Shown here piece by piece: positions 14,915 to 20,634 of a stretch of DNA of 20,634 bases (its first letter is position 1; each line of letters opens with the position of its first letter). The DNA is taken from assembly GCA_964480425.1 (NCBI GenBank), contig CAYZPY010000029.1, positions 1-20,634 on the forward strand, written 5' to 3'. The position numbers and the translations under genes were made by a program. Below the pieces are notes generated by a model. It saw only the letters and a program-made list of their open reading frames with translations. It did no database searches and was not told the origin of the DNA. This DNA is from CAYYMD01 sp964480425 (GTDB lineage: Bacteria > Planctomycetota > Phycisphaerae > SM23-33).

Positions 14915-15391
14915 ATGAAAAAACTCGCAACAGCAACAGTGTTAACGGCGATGGGCGCCTTTGCAATCCTGCCGCTGCTTGGTGCGGAAAACGACCCCGC
15001 AGATAAGCCCCCCAAAGCACGACATGCGCACCATCGCCTGCGCGCCGCCATGGACGAACTGAAACTAAGCGACGAGCAGCGCCGGGAGGTAAGGGGCATA
15101 ATGGACACCTACCGCCAGGCGGTGGCCAACTGGCGAAAAGAGAACGCACCAAAATTACAGAAACTGGGCGAACAGTATAAGGAAGCCCTGCGGGACAACG
15201 ACACCGAAACCATCAACGATATCAGGGAAAAAAGAGGCGACATCCTGGCCAAGCGCAAGGAACTGACCGACGAAATGCTCGAAATACTTTCCGAAGTGCT
15301 TAACGGAAGAACAGATGGGCAAGGTGCGCCGGATGGTGAAGGTCTACCGTCACGCGTCGGCGCGGATTTTTGCGGGCATGAGGCATCTTGA
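14915..15391 (+). CDS. Spy/CpxP-like periplasmic protein, first part (frameshifted near 15302)
   Basis: The gene opens with MKKLATATVLTAMGAFAILP, a clear signal peptide, and GAEN as a probable cleavage region, so the product is exported. AGGAG precedes the ATG by 7 bases. A charged helical region follows with an LTxxQ-type motif (LKLSDEQRREVRGIM, 49-63). This is the pattern of Spy/CpxP periplasmic chaperone and metal-resistance sensor proteins. The reading frame as printed loses homology after SEVLN (residue 130) and ends 29 codons later in an unrelated tail. One base fewer in CTTAACGG (15299-15306) would read VLTEEQMGKVRRM, which continues directly into the next frame and matches the motif ending repeats two and three. 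This entry and the next are therefore one broken gene of about 309 residues. Confidence 0.75.
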   Translation: MKKLATATVLTAMGAFAILPLLGAENDPADKPPKARHAHHRLRAAMDELKLSDEQRREVRGIMDTYRQAVANWRKENAPKLQKLGEQYKEALRDNDTETINDIREKRGDILAKRKELTDEMLEILSEVLNGRTDGQGAPDGEGLPSRVGADFCGHEAS

Positions 15392-15845
15392 ACTGAGCGA
15401 CGAACAGAAGGAACAGATCAGGGAAACCCTCAAGGAAGCCCGCCAAAAGGCCCGGGACGCCGAGTCGCCGCAAGAGAAGATGGAAATCATGAAGGTGGCC
15501 TTTGAGGATATTAAAACGGACGTCCTTACAGAGGAGCAGGTCGGCAAACTCGGCCGGATGAAAGATCATGTCAAAGACCGGATGAAAAAAGCCGCCCGCA
15601 TCCATCACGCATTCAAGCGACTGAACCTCACCGACGACCAAAAAAAGCAGATTCGCGACATAATGCAAAAGGCCCACCAGGACGTTAAGGAAATCATGGA
15701 GTCGGCAAAACAGCAGATCAAGCAGGACGTCCTGACCAAAGAGCAGCGTCAGGAAATTGAGAAGTGGCGCAAGGAGCATCCTTGTCGGCGGGGACGCCGA
15801 GGCGCAATACGGGGGCACGATAAAGAACACGATAATGACGAATAA
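15315..15845 (+). CDS. Spy/CpxP-like protein, continuation after the frameshift (repeats 2 and 3)
   Basis: This 176-codon frame overlaps the end of the previous one and has no signal peptide or ribosome binding site of its own. Its ATG is internal to the restored gene. It contains two more helical LTxxQ units: LELSDEQKEQIRETL (25-39), closing with VLTEEQVGKLGRM, and LNLTDDQKKQIRDIM (103-117), closing with VLTKEQRQEIEKW. The tail is basic and histidine-rich (CRRGRRGAIRGHDKEHDNDE), which might bind metal. Amphipathic helices dominate and no catalytic residue is expected. The whole protein is best read as three tandem Spy-like units. As printed, this part would stay in the cytoplasm or not be made. 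Whether the shift is a sequencing error or a real mutation cannot be told here. Confidence 0.75.
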   Translation: MGKVRRMVKVYRHASARIFAGMRHLELSDEQKEQIRETLKEARQKARDAESPQEKMEIMKVAFEDIKTDVLTEEQVGKLGRMKDHVKDRMKKAARIHHAFKRLNLTDDQKKQIRDIMQKAHQDVKEIMESAKQQIKQDVLTKEQRQEIEKWRKEHPCRRGRRGAIRGHDKEHDNDE

Positions 15846-15864
15846 CGCGCGCAGCCGCGCAGCG

Positions 15865-15902
15865 AAAAGGCCCGGAGTCCACAACGACACCGGGCCTTTT
15901 TT
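15865..15902 (+). terminator. Intrinsic terminator after the Spy-like gene
   Basis: AAAAGGCCCGG (15865-15875) pairs with CCGGGCCTTTT (15890-15900) over a 14-base loop, and the T-run continues to 15902. It stands 20 bases after the TAA at 15845. The A-run on the left arm would give a weaker terminator on the other strand as well. Confidence 0.85.
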
Positions 15903-16056
15903 AATCAGGGGAAATTATTTTATGGCGGATTACAAATGAATCCGTTGATATCCGATGACGAGAATTTCGTGGAAACCACATCGGGCGTTTATGGCTTTGA
16001 TAATCCCGACGCGCCGGGATTCGATTAACGCGGAAAACCTGCGCGTAAGAATTTGT

Positions 16057-16088
16057 GCAGTCACACGTGAATTAATTATTCAGACTGC
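16057..16088 (-). terminator. Possible hairpin after rdgB
   Basis: GCAGTC (16057-16062) can pair with GACTGC (16083-16088), and inside it TGAAT pairs with ATTCA with an unequal bulge. It lies directly after the rdgB stop at 16090 on the minus strand. There is no clean T-run, so it is a weak terminator or a transcript-end stabiliser. The remaining sequence from 15903 to 16056 is more AT-rich than its surroundings and shows nothing else I can name. Confidence 0.3.
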
Positions 16089-16089
16089 T

Positions 16090-16734
16090 TTAGTGCGCCT
16101 GGTCCCGCCCGGCGAGAAATTTTTCCAGGCGGCGCGCGAATTTGCGAATCGCCTTTCCGCGGTGGCTTATTTCGTTTTTTTGGCGGGAGGTAAGTTCGGC
16201 CGTGGTGCATCCCAGCGACGGCACCAGGAACAGCGGGTCGTAGCCGAATCCGTTCTGCCCGCGCGGGCGGCGCGCGATTTCGCCTTCGAGGCGCCCGTTC
16301 GCCTCAAGGAGAATCCGCCCCTCGCCCGCCATGGCAAGGTGAGAAACGAACCTCGCCGTTCTGTCGGAATCGTTCACGCCTTCGAGTTCATCCAGCAGCC
16401 GCAGGTTATTCGCCCGGTCAACGTCGTCCCTTCCGGCATCCGGCGGACACGTATCGGCGGCGTACCTTGCGCTGCGAACACCCGGCGCGCCGTTAAGCGC
16501 ATCGACCACCAGCCCCGAGTCTTCCGCCAGCGCCCACAGCCCGGTGGCGCGGTGATAATACAGCGCCTTTTGCTTGGCGTTCTCGGCGAATGTGGCGCCG
16601 GTCTCATCCGGCTGGGGCAATGGGTCGAACTTGTCCGGGCAAACCAGATCAACGGGAAGCCCCTCCAGGGCGAGTCTTATCTCGCGGACTTTACCAGGGT
16701 TGCGAGTGGCCAAAAGAATCGAGCGAACCGCCAC
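16090..16734 (-). CDS. rdgB: XTP/dITP diphosphatase (non-canonical purine NTP pyrophosphatase)
   Basis: This 214-residue enzyme of the Ham1/RdgB family hydrolyses dITP and XTP to their monophosphates, keeping damaged purines out of DNA. Motifs in order: ILLATRNPGKVREI at the start; TFAENAKQKAL; AEDSGLVVDALNGAPGVRSA with the catalytic acidic pair; QNGFGYDPLF; and SHRGKAI near the end. Translation starts at a GTG with AAGGAG 7 bases upstream. That site lies inside the preceding lipoprotein gene, which overlaps rdgB by 44 bases, so the two are probably translated together. The C-terminal tail after SHRGKAI is short and basic. Nothing is odd in the active site. Confidence 0.95.
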   Translation of the reverse strand: MAVRSILLATRNPGKVREIRLALEGLPVDLVCPDKFDPLPQPDETGATFAENAKQKALYYHRATGLWALAEDSGLVVDALNGAPGVRSARYAADTCPPDAGRDDVDRANNLRLLDELEGVNDSDRTARFVSHLAMAGEGRILLEANGRLEGEIARRPRGQNGFGYDPLFLVPSLGCTTAELTSRQKNEISHRGKAIRKFARRLEKFLAGRDQAH

Positions 16735-17542
16735 CGGGGTGCTCCTTGTCCGTGGGGATTTTTATCAGGTAGGTCTCTGTGGGAACGAATTCGAACTGTT
16801 TTGTTTCGCGATTATACACCCTGGTCTTCTGCGCGTTTCCGTTTATCGCCAGGCGCGGAAAGTCGTTCTTTACGGAGCGCAATCCAGGGTCCAGGATTTG
16901 CTCTTGCCTGCGCCCGTCCTCGTCGCTGGTGATTCTCACTGCCGAGGCGCCGAACGTGCCTATGGTGACGGCGGACTTGGCCAAGGAATGATAATAATAC
17001 GCCTCGTACCCGTTTTCGCGCAGGCGTCTGCAATATTGAATCGCGAACTTTTTGCGCCCGACGTAATTGCGATCGGCGTCGTCCTGGAACACCGCCACCA
17101 GCAGCGAGTAGGTACCCTGCGCTTTGCGCAGGTTCCACTCGGGCGGGCCGATGTCCTTGCCCTGAACGGGAACCACTATCGCCTGGGCGTAAACCTGCAC
17201 TTCGGCCGGCGTGCGGTATTTCTTGGCGCGAACGAGATTGGGCCGGGCGTCTTTTATCGTGCGATACCTGCCCCAGTACAACTCGCTGTGTCCAGACTTG
17301 TGGACGATGTACAGGTCGTTCCATCCGGTGTCCTTCTCGGTTTTGCTCTTGTAGCGTTTTGCCTGCGCATCGTGATCGGGCCCCTTCATCGTGGCAAGGA
17401 GTATCGTGTATCCGCCCTCCCTGGCGATCTTCTCTGATTTATCCCCGCCTTCGAACCATCGCTCGATTTCACTGCAGCCGGCGGGCGCAAAGGCGAGCAC
17501 CATCGCCAGGGGCAGAAGCAAGTATGTTCTGTTGACCGTCAT
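16691..17542 (-). CDS. Predicted lipoprotein with two SPOR-like segments
   Basis: This 283-residue protein begins with a lipoprotein signal (MTVNRTYLLLPLAMVLAFAP followed by AGC). The lipid-bearing cysteine would be C23; the lipobox is slightly atypical because of the proline. Two segments, about 44-122 and 144-203, share the SPOR-domain pattern: a starting strand (YTILLATMKG and YSLLVAVFQDD), a helix, then a final strand with a Gly-aromatic turn (LYWGRYRTIKDA and VTIGTFGASAVR). SPOR domains bind denuded peptidoglycan at division sites; here the match is by pattern only. The last 60 residues are charged and unrecognised. The start has no strong ribosome binding site. The gene lies 77 bases after argF and overlaps rdgB, so it is co-transcribed with rdgB at least. 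Confidence 0.7.
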   Translation of the reverse strand: MTVNRTYLLLPLAMVLAFAPAGCSEIERWFEGGDKSEKIAREGGYTILLATMKGPDHDAQAKRYKSKTEKDTGWNDLYIVHKSGHSELYWGRYRTIKDARPNLVRAKKYRTPAEVQVYAQAIVVPVQGKDIGPPEWNLRKAQGTYSLLVAVFQDDADRNYVGRKKFAIQYCRRLRENGYEAYYYHSLAKSAVTIGTFGASAVRITSDEDGRRQEQILDPGLRSVKNDFPRLAINGNAQKTRVYNRETKQFEFVPTETYLIKIPTDKEHPGGGSLDSFGHSQPW

Positions 17543-17575
17543 AGTCTCAAAATGCGGTTAATTAAGCCGAATGTC

Positions 17576-17604
17576 AATTTATCGCAACCGGCGCTAAAAT
17601 TCAA
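17576..17604 (-). promoter_or_regulatory. Possible promoter before the lipoprotein-rdgB pair
   Basis: On the minus strand TTGAAT and TAAATT are spaced by exactly 17 bases, and the -10 box is 33 bases before the lipoprotein start. The 77-base gap is clearly more AT-rich than the genes around it. An overlapping perfect TTGACA closer to the gene has no matching -10 box. Confidence 0.4.
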
Positions 17605-17619
17605 CACCCCCGGGCGCGA

Positions 17620-18549
17620 TTATCTTATCCCGCCTTCGGTAATCAGTATTCTCAAAAGCGTGCGCTGAAAGTGCAGTCGGTTTTCCGCCTGGGCGAAAAT
17701 GGTTTCGGCATGCTCCTCGAACATGTCCTTGGATATTTCGCACCCGCGATACGCCGGAAGGCAGTGCATCACCACGGCGTGGTCGGGCGCGCGGGACATC
17801 AGTTTACGGTTAACCTGGAAGCCCTCGAAGTCGCGCATGCGCTGCTGTTTTTCCTGCTCCTGCCCCATGGACACCCACGTGTCGGTGTAGACCACGTCGG
17901 CACCGGCGGCCGCACCGGCGGGATCCCGGGCGGCGGTGACCGCCCGGCGACCGGCGGACTTGTTCACGCCGGCGATAAATTCCTTGTCGAGTTCGTATCC
18001 TTCCGGGGCGACCATCACGAAGTTCATCTGAAGCTTGGAGCATCCCACGGCCAGACTGCGGGCGACGTTGTTGCCGTCGCCGACGAACACAACGGTTTTC
18101 CCCTCCAGCCGCCCGAAACGCTCCATGGCGGTCATAAGGTCGGCCATCGCCTGGCACGGGTGGGCGTAATCCGTAAGGGCGTTTATCACCGGCGAGCCGC
18201 AATATTGCGCCAGTTCTTCCACGTCATTGTGGCTGAAGGTCCGCGCCGCCACTGCGTCGCACATGCGCCCCAGCGTGCGCGCCACGTCGCGAACCGGCTC
18301 CCGGTTGCCGAGTTTGATGTCTTCCGGCGCAAGGTATATCGAGCCACCGCCAAGCTGCACCATACCCGCGGCGAAACTCACCCTCGTGCGCAGAGAGGGT
18401 TTCTGAAACACCAAGGCCAGCACCTTGCCGGACAGATTGGCGCCCGTCTCGCCGACGGCGAACCGCTTTTTATCGCCCGAGGCGGCGGACAGCAGTCTTT
18501 GTATCTGTGCGCCGGTGAAATCCGCCAGGTTTATAAAATCCTTCTGCAT
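17620..18549 (-). CDS. argF: Ornithine carbamoyltransferase
   Basis: This 309-residue enzyme joins carbamoyl phosphate and ornithine to make citrulline in arginine biosynthesis. The carbamoyl-phosphate loop is seen as KPSLRTRVSF near residue 50 (family SxRTR), with further sites HPCQAMADL, the ornithine-binding DTWVSMGQE, and HCLPAYRG. The usual form of that last motif is HCLPAHRG, so tyrosine replaces histidine here; other transcarbamylase subfamilies vary at this point, but the DxxxSMG loop supports ornithine as substrate. The length is normal. The gene starts 4 bases after the argB stop, so the two form an operon. The remaining arginine genes (argC, argJ, argD, argG, argH) are not within the window. 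Confidence 0.93.
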   Translation of the reverse strand: MQKDFINLADFTGAQIQRLLSAASGDKKRFAVGETGANLSGKVLALVFQKPSLRTRVSFAAGMVQLGGGSIYLAPEDIKLGNREPVRDVARTLGRMCDAVAARTFSHNDVEELAQYCGSPVINALTDYAHPCQAMADLMTAMERFGRLEGKTVVFVGDGNNVARSLAVGCSKLQMNFVMVAPEGYELDKEFIAGVNKSAGRRAVTAARDPAGAAAGADVVYTDTWVSMGQEQEKQQRMRDFEGFQVNRKLMSRAPDHAVVMHCLPAYRGCEISKDMFEEHAETIFAQAENRLHFQRTLLRILITEGGIR

Positions 18550-18553
18550 TCGT

Positions 18554-19462
18554 TTACTCCCTCGACGAAGCGCCGCCGGCGGGGTCAGCCCTGGTAATGA
18601 GTGTTCCCACGCCCTTGTCGGAGAAAATCTCCAGCAGCAGGGAGTGGGAGAATCGTCCGTCTATTATATGCGTCCGCGCCACGCCGGCGTCCAGGGCGCC
18701 CAGGCACGCCTCGACCTTGGGCAGCATGCCCGCCGAGATAACACCCTGACTTATCATCCGGCGGATCTGCGATTCGCTCAACACGTCGGCCAGACTCTCG
18801 GCGTCGTCGGGGTCGCGACGTATGCCGTGGGTGTCGGAAACCATCACCAGTTTTTCCGCACCCACCGCGACGGCTACACGCCCGGCGGAGGTGTCGGCGT
18901 TGCAGTTTAGTTTCGCACCGCTCTTGTCGTATGCCAGCGGCGCAATGACGGGTATGGTGCCTTCGCGGCACAACAGGCGGATAAGTTCGGCGTTTACGTC
19001 GGTAACCTCGCCCACGAAACCAAGGTCTATTTTCCGCCCGTCGTCCTCGTGAAGGAACAATTTCTGCCCGAACAGCACGCAGCTGCTCAGCGTGTGCAGT
19101 CCCATAGCCGAGGCCCCGTGAGACTCTATGGTCTCGACCATCCGGCGGTTAATCTCCTTGCACAGGACGTATTCCACGACCGCAAGCGCCCGCTGGTCCG
19201 TGTATCGCCGACCACGGACGAACTGAACCTCCAGTCCTCGCTCCTCCATCGCCGACGATATCGCCTTTCCGCCCCCGTGCACGATTATCGGGCGCATGCC
19301 CACGGCGCTCATGAAGACAACGTCCGTAAGCAGACCGTTAAGCGCCTCGGTGTCGTCCATCACCGAACCGCCCACCTTGACCACGACGGACTTGCCGCCG
19401 AAGCGCTGTATGTATTCCAGGGCCTCGATGAGGGTTTTGGCTTTTTCGATCGCTTCCTGCAT
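18554..19462 (-). CDS. argB: Acetylglutamate kinase
   Basis: This 302-residue amino-acid kinase phosphorylates N-acetylglutamate, the committed step of ornithine synthesis. Visible family segments are SVVVKVGGSVM at 25-35, the substrate loop IIVHGGGKAISSAM, the FVRGRRYTDQRAL region at about 81-93, the NCNADTSAGRVAVAVGAEKLV nucleotide site in the second half, and GVISAGMLPKVEACL. The usual G-x-R-x-T substrate motif reads GRRYTD here. The N-terminal helix (about 20 residues before the first strand) is of the kind associated with hexameric, arginine-inhibited enzymes, so feedback control is possible but not certain. AGGAG precedes the ATG by about 10 bases, and a good promoter lies just upstream. 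It is followed at once by argF. Confidence 0.94.
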   Translation of the reverse strand: MQEAIEKAKTLIEALEYIQRFGGKSVVVKVGGSVMDDTEALNGLLTDVVFMSAVGMRPIIVHGGGKAISSAMEERGLEVQFVRGRRYTDQRALAVVEYVLCKEINRRMVETIESHGASAMGLHTLSSCVLFGQKLFLHEDDGRKIDLGFVGEVTDVNAELIRLLCREGTIPVIAPLAYDKSGAKLNCNADTSAGRVAVAVGAEKLVMVSDTHGIRRDPDDAESLADVLSESQIRRMISQGVISAGMLPKVEACLGALDAGVARTHIIDGRFSHSLLLEIFSDKGVGTLITRADPAGGASSRE

Positions 19463-19494
19463 AAGCGTCGTACTCCTGTTTGGGAAAGATTAAA

Positions 19495-19523
19495 TCAATA
19501 CAACCCCCGGGCGCGGGCGTCAA
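19495..19523 (-). promoter_or_regulatory. Probable sigma-70-type promoter of argB-argF
   Basis: On the minus strand TTGACG and TATTGA are separated by 17 bases, 32 bases before the argB start codon, with AGGAG between. Both boxes match the consensus well. This lies in a 188-base gap between tsaE and argB, the largest gap in the minus-strand block. I see no clear ARG box or other operator. Confidence 0.5.
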
Positions 19524-19650
19524 GGATTTTGGTCCGGCGAATCCCTCCTTACAAATACGCCAGACCGGTCAACGAGCCGCGATCGCAAGTTTGCCCCGAG
19601 GGTGCGAGCGGGCTGTCATTTTGCAACTCCCAAAATCTTATAATGAACTG

Positions 19651-20076
19651 CTAATCCACACGTTGAATCTCGATTTTCCGCCGGTCGGGTCCTTCTATTT
19701 CGATTAGAACGCGCCAGTAATTTTCGCCCAGCACACCGGGCGCCCTGTCGGCCCACTCGATCACGACCACGCCGTCGGCGAGCATTTCCTCCAGTGCAAG
19801 TTCTGCGGCTTCTGCCGACGGCTCGGACAGTCGGTACAAATCCACGTGATAAATCATAACCCCGGCAGGGTACTGGCGAACCAGCACGTAACTGGGACTG
19901 GACACCATACGCTCGTCGTCCAGACCCAACCCGACCGCCAGCCCCCGCACGAAAACGGTCTTGCCCGCGCCAAGCGGACCGATAAGCGCCACCGCATCGC
20001 CCCGGCGAAGTTTCGAGGCGAACTCGACGGCGATCGATAGGGTATCGGATACGCTGTCGCTGTGGAAGGCGGTCAT
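19651..20076 (-). CDS. tsaE: tRNA threonylcarbamoyladenosine biosynthesis ATPase TsaE
   Basis: This 141-residue P-loop ATPase works with TsaB and TsaD to make the t6A modification on ANN-decoding tRNAs. The Walker A motif GPLGAGKT lies at residues 33-40. The family segments SSPSYVLVRQY and IYHVDLYRL follow, then the Walker B-like VVVIEWADRA. The length is normal. Its ATG overlaps the thiL stop (ATGA), so the two genes are translationally coupled. Pairing of thiL with tsaE occurs in several bacteria and has no clear metabolic meaning. Confidence 0.94.
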   Translation of the reverse strand: MTAFHSDSVSDTLSIAVEFASKLRRGDAVALIGPLGAGKTVFVRGLAVGLGLDDERMVSSPSYVLVRQYPAGVMIYHVDLYRLSEPSAEAAELALEEMLADGVVVIEWADRAPGVLGENYWRVLIEIEGPDRRKIEIQRVD

Positions 20077-20634
20077 TCGGACTGGTGCTCCCAGCCGCCG
20101 GGTTGCAGTTCTTCCCGTTGCCCGTCGGAACGGACCAGTTGAATCGTTCGGGATTCGGTAATTTTTCCGATCCGACTGACCGGGACGCCCAGCGGGCGGT
20201 TGGCGAGAAGTTTTTCCGCGGACGGGGCGGGCAGTGTGAACAGCAGTTCGTAGTCCTCCCCGTCGTTCAGCGCGGCGTCGAGCCCGGCGGCGTCTTCGCT
20301 TATCGGCACGGCCGAGGCGTCAATCTCGGCCCCGACGCCCGAGGCGCGGCATATGTGCCGCAGGTCAACCGACAGGCCGTCGGATATGTCTATCATCGCG
20401 GTGGGGAGGTAGTTTTCGGCCAATTTCCTGCCGGCTTCTATTCTTGGGGTGAACTCGATGTGTCTGCCGCTTCGAGGCGCCCCGCCCAGCGCGCCGGTGA
20501 CGCATATCGCGTCGCCCGTCCTTGCGCCGCTTCGCAGGACCGGTCCGGCGTCGCCGGCGACGCCCAGGACGGTGACGGTTATGCACAGTCCGCCGTCCCA
20601 TATTCCCACGTCTCCGCCGACCAGGGGGCAGTCG
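20073..20634 (-). CDS. thiL: Thiamine-monophosphate kinase, C-terminal part (cut by window end)
   Basis: The visible 186 codons are the C-terminal two thirds of ThiL, which phosphorylates thiamine monophosphate to thiamine diphosphate with ATP. The frame is open to the window edge, and its first complete codons read DCPLVGGDVGIW, a family segment, so the N-terminus lies beyond 20634. Further sites are ITVTVLGVAG, the metal- and nucleotide-binding MIDISDGLSVDLRHI, and LNDGEDYELLFTLP. The final tail (GQREELQPGGWEHQSE) is short and normal. The stop overlaps the tsaE start. The internal ATG at 20609 is not the real start. Confidence 0.93.
   Translation of the reverse strand, partial: DCPLVGGDVGIWDGGLCITVTVLGVAGDAGPVLRSGARTGDAICVTGALGGAPRSGRHIEFTPRIEAGRKLAENYLPTAMIDISDGLSVDLRHICRASGVGAEIDASAVPISEDAAGLDAALNDGEDYELLFTLPAPSAEKLLANRPLGVPVSRIGKITESRTIQLVRSDGQREELQPGGWEHQSE

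Noticed and set aside
15290..15320. Programmed ribosomal frameshift joining the two Spy-like frames
   Set aside because: There is no slippery heptamer, A-run or obvious downstream structure. A single-base insertion explains the pattern more simply.
15955..16932. Plus-strand open frame of 325 codons over rdgB
   Set aside because: The minus strand carries all RdgB motifs in order; this frame is antisense and has no motif or ribosome binding site.
19463..19650. Small gene or RNA in the 188-base tsaE-argB gap
   Set aside because: No frame with a ribosome binding site and no stable structured RNA is evident; only a promoter for argB and a weak 6-base inverted repeat (ATTTTG/CAAAAT) can be supported.

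Overview
The window is a GC-rich bacterial stretch dominated by an acetyl-CoA synthase (Wood-Ljungdahl) gene cluster. A run of 10 Ns inside one gene shows that it is a draft or metagenome assembly. Long reading frames with few intergenic bases, predicted periplasmic proteins and lipoproteins, and a complete bacterial-type acs set point to an anaerobic bacterium with a reductive acetyl-CoA pathway. The gene mix, including a deoxyhypusine-synthase-like protein and Spy-like repeat proteins, would fit Planctomycetota/Phycisphaerae or another deep lineage, but that placement is inference with low confidence.

Region 1 (about 46-13750, all + strand) looks like one long operon. It opens with an odd hybrid frame: the N-terminal half of a universal stress protein joined to the tail of a 4Fe-4S ferredoxin. 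Next come three NADH-linked electron-transfer subunits (NuoE-, NuoF- and NuoG-like). They are followed by acsB (acetyl-CoA synthase, split by the N gap), acsC (large corrinoid iron-sulfur protein subunit), a RACo/AcsV-type ferredoxin-ATPase that reactivates the corrinoid, a CooC/AcsF-type nickel-insertion ATPase, acsD (small corrinoid protein subunit) and acsE (methyltetrahydrofolate methyltransferase). The run ends with a DUF3786 protein and a P-loop (BioD-like) plus DRTGG protein that resembles the regulatory half of long phosphotransacetylases without the catalytic half. Together the genes cover methyl transfer, corrinoid repair, metal insertion, acetyl-CoA assembly and an NADH entry point. 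The CO dehydrogenase catalytic subunit is not in the window.

Region 2 (13771-15902) holds a minus-strand deoxyhypusine-synthase-like protein. Divergent from it is a secreted Spy/CpxP-like protein with three LTxxQ-type repeats, which is broken by an apparent one-base insertion and followed by a strong terminator.

Region 3 (16090-20634, all - strand) is housekeeping. Read in the direction of transcription it holds thiL (cut by the window end), tsaE, argB, argF, a lipoprotein with SPOR-like repeats, and rdgB. No tRNA, rRNA, CRISPR array or insertion sequence was seen. The least explained items are the truncated cobalamin-riboswitch-like leader before the DRTGG gene, the two accessory genes at the end of the acs operon, and the hybrid first gene.
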